The notes under the pieces are model-generated. The model was given only the letters and a program-made list of their open reading frames with translations. It had not been told where the DNA came from and did no database searches. Below are positions 7,117 through 8,032 of a DNA stretch of 8,032 bases, in pieces. This DNA is from Armatimonadota bacterium. Its GTDB lineage: Bacteria > Armatimonadota > HRBIN16. The stretch spans positions 1-8,032 of the forward strand of contig JAPWUZ010000107.1 in assembly GCA_028275265.1 (NCBI GenBank), written 5' to 3'. The translations under genes were made by a program, and so were the position numbers. Position 1 is the first letter of the stretch. Every line of letters begins with the position of its first letter.

Positions 7117-7883
7117 AGCACTGCCTCCGACGTAGCGGCGAGCGCTGCTTTCGCAGCCAGTTTCGCACGAAGCACCAGCCGCCATAAGCGCGCAAACAGG
7201 ATGTCGATCGGTCGGGAACCGCGGTTCCGGTAAGTGTGCACGATATCCTGCAAGCTTGTGGTAAAGCGGGCAAAGCGCTGAATGTCCACAATCAGTCGTC
7301 GCAGGTCACGCGCACCGAGCCGGTTGTGATGGAAGCAGACGGTCCATACGCCGAGAGGTGCCGGGCGGAACTGCCACATCTGCTGCGGCACCCACAACAT
7401 CCCCTGATGCACACGGGGGTAGAGAAAGAAGCCATCGCTGATAACGGTAATACCGAGTTCCTGCAGCACCAGCAAGGTGTGTTGGTCGAAGCTGTGCCCT
7501 GGCGCCACGAACGCCTCCGGACGGATGCCGTGGGAGTGGAAGACCTCCACCGCCCGCAGCAGTTTCTCGCGCTGCCGCTCGAAAGGCAGTCCAGCAAACT
7601 CACTCCGGGCGTTGATGCCCAGCAGTCCGGCGTCTGTCGTCTCGTAAAGGTGCTGGTAGCCGTGCAGGGCAATGCTCCAACCAGCTGTCTGTTTCTCGCG
7701 TACCCACCCCCAGAAATCAGGGCGAGGCGGCTCAACCTGCAGCTTGGGGTCTCGGTTGTCCGGCACTACCGCCAGGATAGGCTGAACCCCACACGCATGA
7801 AGCACTTCCTCGATCGGTGCCCACAGGCTCCAGTTCATGGTAGGACAGATATCGTCAAACCGCACCAGATACCTTGCACGCAT
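7113..7883 (-). CDS. DUF2334-like polysaccharide deacetylase-fold protein, no signal peptide
   Basis: A 256-aa protein with the NodB-like (CE4-related) deacetylase signature in its DUF2334-like variant. YLVRFDDICPTMNW (residues 5-18) carries the Asp10-Asp11 pair, IALHGYQH (71-78) carries the His74/His78 metal pair, FVAPGHSFD (125-133) is the third motif and TVCFHHN (181-187) supplies a late histidine. These should form a divalent-metal site that removes an N-acetyl (or other acyl) group from an amino sugar. The protein begins almost directly with the first beta strand, with no signal peptide or membrane anchor, so a cytosolic role on a precursor or lipid-linked sugar is more likely than remodelling of exported polymer. 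ATG 7883 is preferred (GGAAGG ten bases upstream, family-like N-terminus); GTG 7889 would add two residues and create a GTGA overlap with the previous stop. The last 25 residues or so are basic and alanine-rich. Substrate unknown. Confidence 0.85.
   Translation of the reverse strand: MRARYLVRFDDICPTMNWSLWAPIEEVLHACGVQPILAVVPDNRDPKLQVEPPRPDFWGWVREKQTAGWSIALHGYQHLYETTDAGLLGINARSEFAGLPFERQREKLLRAVEVFHSHGIRPEAFVAPGHSFDQHTLLVLQELGITVISDGFFLYPRVHQGMLWVPQQMWQFRPAPLGVWTVCFHHNRLGARDLRRLIVDIQRFARFTTSLQDIVHTYRNRGSRPIDILFARLWRLVLRAKLAAKAALAATSEAVL
7124..7128 (-). promoter_or_regulatory. Ribosome binding site of GT4 a
   Basis: GGAGG, seven bases before ATG 7116, inside the deacetylase C-terminal coding sequence. 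It selects this start over the in-frame start 69 bases upstream. Confidence 0.8.
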
Positions 7884-7885
7884 AG

Positions 7886-8032
7886 TCACTTCGCCTTCCG
7901 AAAAAGGATACGGTCTGTGGCAGGCTCATCATATTCCACCAGTAGCCGTTCCAGCGGGTATTTCAGGAGCAACTGTGCAATCCGCCCACGGGGTGGATGT
8001 GGGTGCCCGATTTTGATGCCGGTATGCTCGTT
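7886..8032 (-). CDS. Unrecognised protein, C-terminal 48 residues only (starts outside window)
   Basis: An open frame enters at base 8032 and stops with TGA at 7886-7888, three bases before the deacetylase ATG. The visible residues begin NEHTGIKIGHPHPPRGR and continue through AQLLLKYPLERLLVEYDE to a basic end, RILFRKAK. There is no membrane segment and no motif I can assign. The final beta-strand-like ILFRK ending is seen in many methyltransferases and other cytosolic enzymes, but it is far too weak to name a family. The frame is judged real because it has natural amino-acid composition and stops exactly where the next gene of the operon begins. It is presumably another gene of the same glycan locus. 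Confidence 0.7.
   Translation of the reverse strand, partial: NEHTGIKIGHPHPPRGRIAQLLLKYPLERLLVEYDEPATDRILFRKAK

Noticed and set aside
7117..7185. 23-residue N-terminal extension of GT4 a from the in-frame start at 7185
   Set aside because: It is the out-of-frame reading of the deacetylase C-terminus; the ATG at 7116 has its own GGAGG and ATGA coupling.
1..8032. Mobile elements, CRISPR repeats, tRNA or riboswitch structures
   Set aside because: Coding frames cover the window almost without gaps, and I saw no direct-repeat arrays, transposase motifs or terminal inverted repeats.

Overview
The window is a tightly packed stretch of a surface-glycan (O-antigen, capsule or exopolysaccharide type) biosynthesis locus. 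Every gene lies on the minus strand, so transcription runs from high to low coordinates. Base composition is moderately GC-rich, and GTG starts, strong GGAGG-type ribosome binding sites and ATGA/GTGA overlaps are common. This is a bacterial genome. The phylum cannot be fixed from sequence alone; the overall look would fit a deep-branching environmental lineage such as Armatimonadota, but that is an impression only.

In transcription order the window holds: the last 48 codons of an unrecognised gene (8032-7886); a DUF2334-like polysaccharide deacetylase without a signal peptide (7883-7113); a GT4 glycosyltransferase, here 'a' (7116-6010); a multi-spanning Wzy-type repeat-unit polymerase (6013-4598); GT4 'b' (4643-3510); GT4 'c', of the PglA/CapM-like type (3513-2326); a minimal PglC-type phosphoglycosyl transferase (2329-1709); a PglD/NeuD-type left-handed beta-helix acetyltransferase (1705-1037); and a DegT/DnrJ/EryC1/StrS PLP aminotransferase (1065 to beyond position 1, so its C-terminus is missing). 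Junctions are 4-nt overlaps, longer overlaps of 29 and 46 nt, or gaps of 2-3 nt. No intergenic space can hold a promoter or terminator, so the whole window should be one polycistronic unit whose promoter lies to the right of 8032.

Inferred pathway: the aminotransferase aminates a UDP-4-keto sugar and the PglD-like enzyme N-acetylates it, giving a UDP-diNAcBac-like or related N-acylated amino-deoxy sugar. The PglC-like enzyme moves the phospho-sugar onto undecaprenyl phosphate on the cytoplasmic face. The three GT4 enzymes extend it and the Wzy-like protein polymerises the flipped repeat units. The deacetylase probably modifies a sugar on the cytosolic side. A 4,6-dehydratase (PglF type), a flippase (Wzx) and a chain-length regulator (Wzz) are not in the window. 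The GT4-C-D-E order matches pglA-pglC-pglD-pglE of Campylobacter jejuni, so a dehydratase just beyond position 1 is a concrete prediction.

There are no RNA genes, insertion sequences, CRISPR arrays, attachment sites or origins that I can support, and no gene-free stretch longer than a few bases. I did not find an unknown class of system. The noteworthy points are the pgl-like module joined to a Wzy polymerase, the cytosolic-looking deacetylase, and the dual-coding overlap at the end of wzy.
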